This document shows positions 62,126-64,000 of a DNA stretch of 64,000 nt, piece by piece (position 1 is the stretch's first letter; each line of letters begins with the position of its first letter). Source of the stretch: CAYLLT01 sp964384465 (lineage in GTDB: Bacteria > Planctomycetota > Phycisphaerae > UBA1845 > PWPN01); contig CAYLLT010000001.1 in the NCBI GenBank assembly GCA_964384465.1, positions 76,595 through 140,594 on the forward strand. The letters are read 5' to 3'. The notes under the pieces were generated by a model, which ran no database searches, was not told where the DNA came from, and saw only the letters and a program-made list of their open reading frames with translations. Position numbers and translations under genes: made by a program.

Positions 62126-62339
62126 GCAGCTCATCGCGTGATGGCAAACGACCGCCGGAATGGAAGTTCATCCCATCGATGCCGCGACGGAGCCGTTCGA
62201 TGGCCGCGTCGCGATCGGCTGTGGTCCGGCCGTTGATTGGCTGGATGATAATCCGAACCCGCTGCTGATCGGGAATGTCCAGCCGCTCTAACGGTTTAAG
62301 GACGCCGTCTGCGTAAATGGCTTCTGCGACTTGCGTCAT
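62112..62339 (-). CDS. Antitoxin of AF2212-like family (VapB-like)
   Basis: 75 residues: MTQVAEAIYADGVLKPLERLDIPDQQRVRIIIQP is the AF2212-like antitoxin core, followed by a helical toxin-binding region (ADRDAAIERLRRGIDGMN). The partner PIN gene, which should overlap its 3' end, is reduced to a 20-residue remnant. Confidence 0.82.
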   Translation of the reverse strand: MTQVAEAIYADGVLKPLERLDIPDQQRVRIIIQPINGRTTADRDAAIERLRRGIDGMNFHSGGRLPSRDELHDRT

Positions 62340-62604
62340 TCCGTTATTCTATATCGCTGGGGTGTGGATAGGCAACACAGTCTCGTTGCTGGTGAGAATC
62401 CCTTCTCGCACAAGCGGTTCAAAGCCAGGCACGGTAAGCGCCGCCAACCGCGGCAGTTTGAATTGAGAGGTGTCCTATCACTTCAGGCCGAACGAGTGAC
62501 GCAATCGAACCTGCCCCGTTTTCCCCCGTTCGAGTCAAAAACTCGCGGGGATCTGCCGGCAGGCCGGTCCCTCCGGGATGTATACAACGACTGAGGGTTC
62601 TTTG

Positions 62605-64000
62605 ATGAGGATGGTTATGCCAGACAATGTGCCGGCGTTCGTTTTTGTCGGATTGATGCTCATCTGCGCGGCGAACGCGGGGGCGGCCGAGAAGCCGAAG
62701 TGCATGGCGAAACCGCCGAACCTGGACCAACCCGACAAGTCCGGGCCTATCGGCCGGGAATTGCAATACCTCTGCCTGCGGCAGTTGGGAGCGGACTGCC
62801 GCGAGCGTCTCAGGTTTGGCGCGGACTCCTATCTTCCACGAGATTACGCAACCATGAAGCCTGATCGGCGGAGAAGCGAGCGCGATATCCGCCCCCTTGC
62901 GAGTCTTGCGTTTGGTTGTGCGCTCCATTTGACCTTTGGCAAATACGATGAGCAGGCGTCGGGCATCGAGCGCGGGGAAGCGGCGAAGATAGCGGTTTCG
63001 CTGATTCGAGAGCTGGCCTCGCGCCACATCGCCAACACGGACAAGACGTCCTGGTGGTGGGGGGATGAATGGCAATCCGCGTTTTGGGCGGCCACCACCG
63101 GCTGGAGTGCGTGGCTTCTGTGGCACCGGCTGCCTGAGGGTATTCAACAGGATGCCGCGAGGATGGTCATCCACGAAGCCGACCGATTTCTGGGCGGCCC
63201 CGCCCCTCACAATGAGTTCAACGATACCAAGGCAGAGGAGAATGCCTGGAACTCACAGATACTCGTGCTCGCCCAATGTATGTTTCCCGACCACCCGAAC
63301 CATAGTGCGTGGGCGGAGAAGGCCAAGGAGTACATGATCACGGCGTATGCCGCGCCGCAGGACGTGGGCAGCGAGCGAATCGTGGATGGCAAGCCGCTCA
63401 AGGAATGGGTGCGGGGGCCCAACGTCCACGAGGACTACACGCTTGAGAACCACGGGTTCGTCCACCCCGACTACCTGACGGCCTACGATCTCCAGGTGAG
63501 CAACACGTTTGTTTACCGCCTGGCGGGAGAGCCTTTGCCGGAAGCGCCTTTGTTCAACATCGCCCAGTGTCGAAAAGTGACCTCGTTCCTCACCAGGCCC
63601 AGTGGCTGGTTCTTCTACCCTCAATGGTGCGACTGGAGCAACTACTCGTTCGACGTAACCATCGAAGCCCAGATGCCGGACCCTCTGATACCGGACCCGG
63701 TCGGCGCGCGCTGCCTGCGATGGGTGCTGGATTTCCTGACCTACGCCGACAAGTCCCACGGCGCCGGGCCCTCCAAAAACCTGTTTCACGGAGTCAACTA
63801 CGCCTGCACGCCGCTGCTCATGCTGAACGAGATTTACGTGACGTACTACCTTTTCGGGACCGGAGCCCAGCCGGTCTCGGAGAAGGAAGCGCTGGCTAAA
63901 CTGTGCGGCACGATGCTCTCGGAAGCGGGCAAGTTCGCCGTTTGTCGCTCGGAGGATGGCATGGCCTCGTTCTCCTGGTTCGACGGGGGCGGCCGGTTCA
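62605..64000 (+). CDS. Secreted hydrolase-like protein (3' end outside window)
   Basis: 465 or more residues from ATG 62605, open to the window edge. Signal peptide ends AANAGAAE. The body has aromatic-rich helices (WWWGDEWQSAFWAATTGWSAWLLW; NVHEDYTLENHGFVHPDYL; WCDWSNYSFD) in the style of alpha/alpha-barrel carbohydrate-active or heparinase-like enzymes. No family is certain. The ribosome site is weak (GAGGG). Confidence 0.65.
   Translation, partial: MRMVMPDNVPAFVFVGLMLICAANAGAAEKPKCMAKPPNLDQPDKSGPIGRELQYLCLRQLGADCRERLRFGADSYLPRDYATMKPDRRRSERDIRPLASLAFGCALHLTFGKYDEQASGIERGEAAKIAVSLIRELASRHIANTDKTSWWWGDEWQSAFWAATTGWSAWLLWHRLPEGIQQDAARMVIHEADRFLGGPAPHNEFNDTKAEENAWNSQILVLAQCMFPDHPNHSAWAEKAKEYMITAYAAPQDVGSERIVDGKPLKEWVRGPNVHEDYTLENHGFVHPDYLTAYDLQVSNTFVYRLAGEPLPEAPLFNIAQCRKVTSFLTRPSGWFFYPQWCDWSNYSFDVTIEAQMPDPLIPDPVGARCLRWVLDFLTYADKSHGAGPSKNLFHGVNYACTPLLMLNEIYVTYYLFGTGAQPVSEKEALAKLCGTMLSEAGKFAVCRSEDGMASFSWFDGGGRF

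Overview
The window reads as a chromosomal contig from a GC-rich bacterium of the Planctomycetota (probably a Phycisphaerae-like or related lineage). The reasons are the gene repertoire (GH172/DUF2961, YdjY-domain and DUF4139-like secreted proteins, a small TGPRTPEGK-type protein, an ACP-like zinc-ribbon protein) and the many short palindromic repeats of types that I recognise from planctomycete genomes (translations such as SRDREGAV, GTGVPPV, SAIRNPQSAI). I see no rRNA, tRNA, CRISPR array or intact transposase. Taxonomy is an inference from gene content.

Layout. 1-5 kb: a truncated M28 peptidase, a nucleotidyltransferase, a CbiX-like protein, a thioesterase, a GH172 protein and a cupin. 5-16 kb: a probable envelope-stress locus with PspA, a two-module AAA+ ATPase, a degenerate metalloprotease-like protein, a lysine-rich protein, a vWA protein, a substrate-binding protein fused to an OmpA domain, an ABC permease and ATPase, and a convergent kinase/phosphatase pair. 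16.5-18.2 kb: a nucleotidyltransferase-HD protein and an XRE antitoxin-like regulator with a clear promoter and operator.

18-39 kb is the metabolic core. It holds a fused molybdenum hydroxylase of the selenium-dependent xanthine dehydrogenase type, YgeY hydrolase, YgeW carbamoyltransferase, carbamate kinase, SsnA-type amidohydrolase, two fold-type II PLP enzymes, a sarcosine-oxidase-like flavoprotein and a separate three-subunit xanthine dehydrogenase. YgfK and a second deaminase follow at 58-62 kb. Most of the anaerobic purine/uric-acid degradation gene set known from Enterobacteria and gut anaerobes is therefore present, in several transcription units. Carbamate kinase would give ATP and DpaL-like lyases would release ammonia. 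A MoaD-MoaE fusion at 39.7 kb could help supply the molybdenum cofactor.

39-53 kb is mainly housekeeping and envelope genes (nth, O-methyltransferase, folD, aspartate kinase, membrane and lipoproteins, a cyclase, an epimerase). 53-56 kb is a decaying defence island: two small HTH proteins bracket a SIR2-like effector, followed immediately by a truncated type III methylase start and an AlbA_2/RecG-like C-terminal remnant. 56-64 kb has a sigma factor, surE, ygfK, the second deaminase, a broken toxin-antitoxin pair and a secreted protein cut by the window edge.

Three things stand out. A tandem MshEN-like module (a c-di-GMP-binding type) is inserted inside the purine-deaminase-like protein at 60410-62038. 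Palindromic elements lie in frame inside at least four conserved enzymes or membrane proteins. The HTH-SIR2-HTH operon sits next to a type III methylase remnant.
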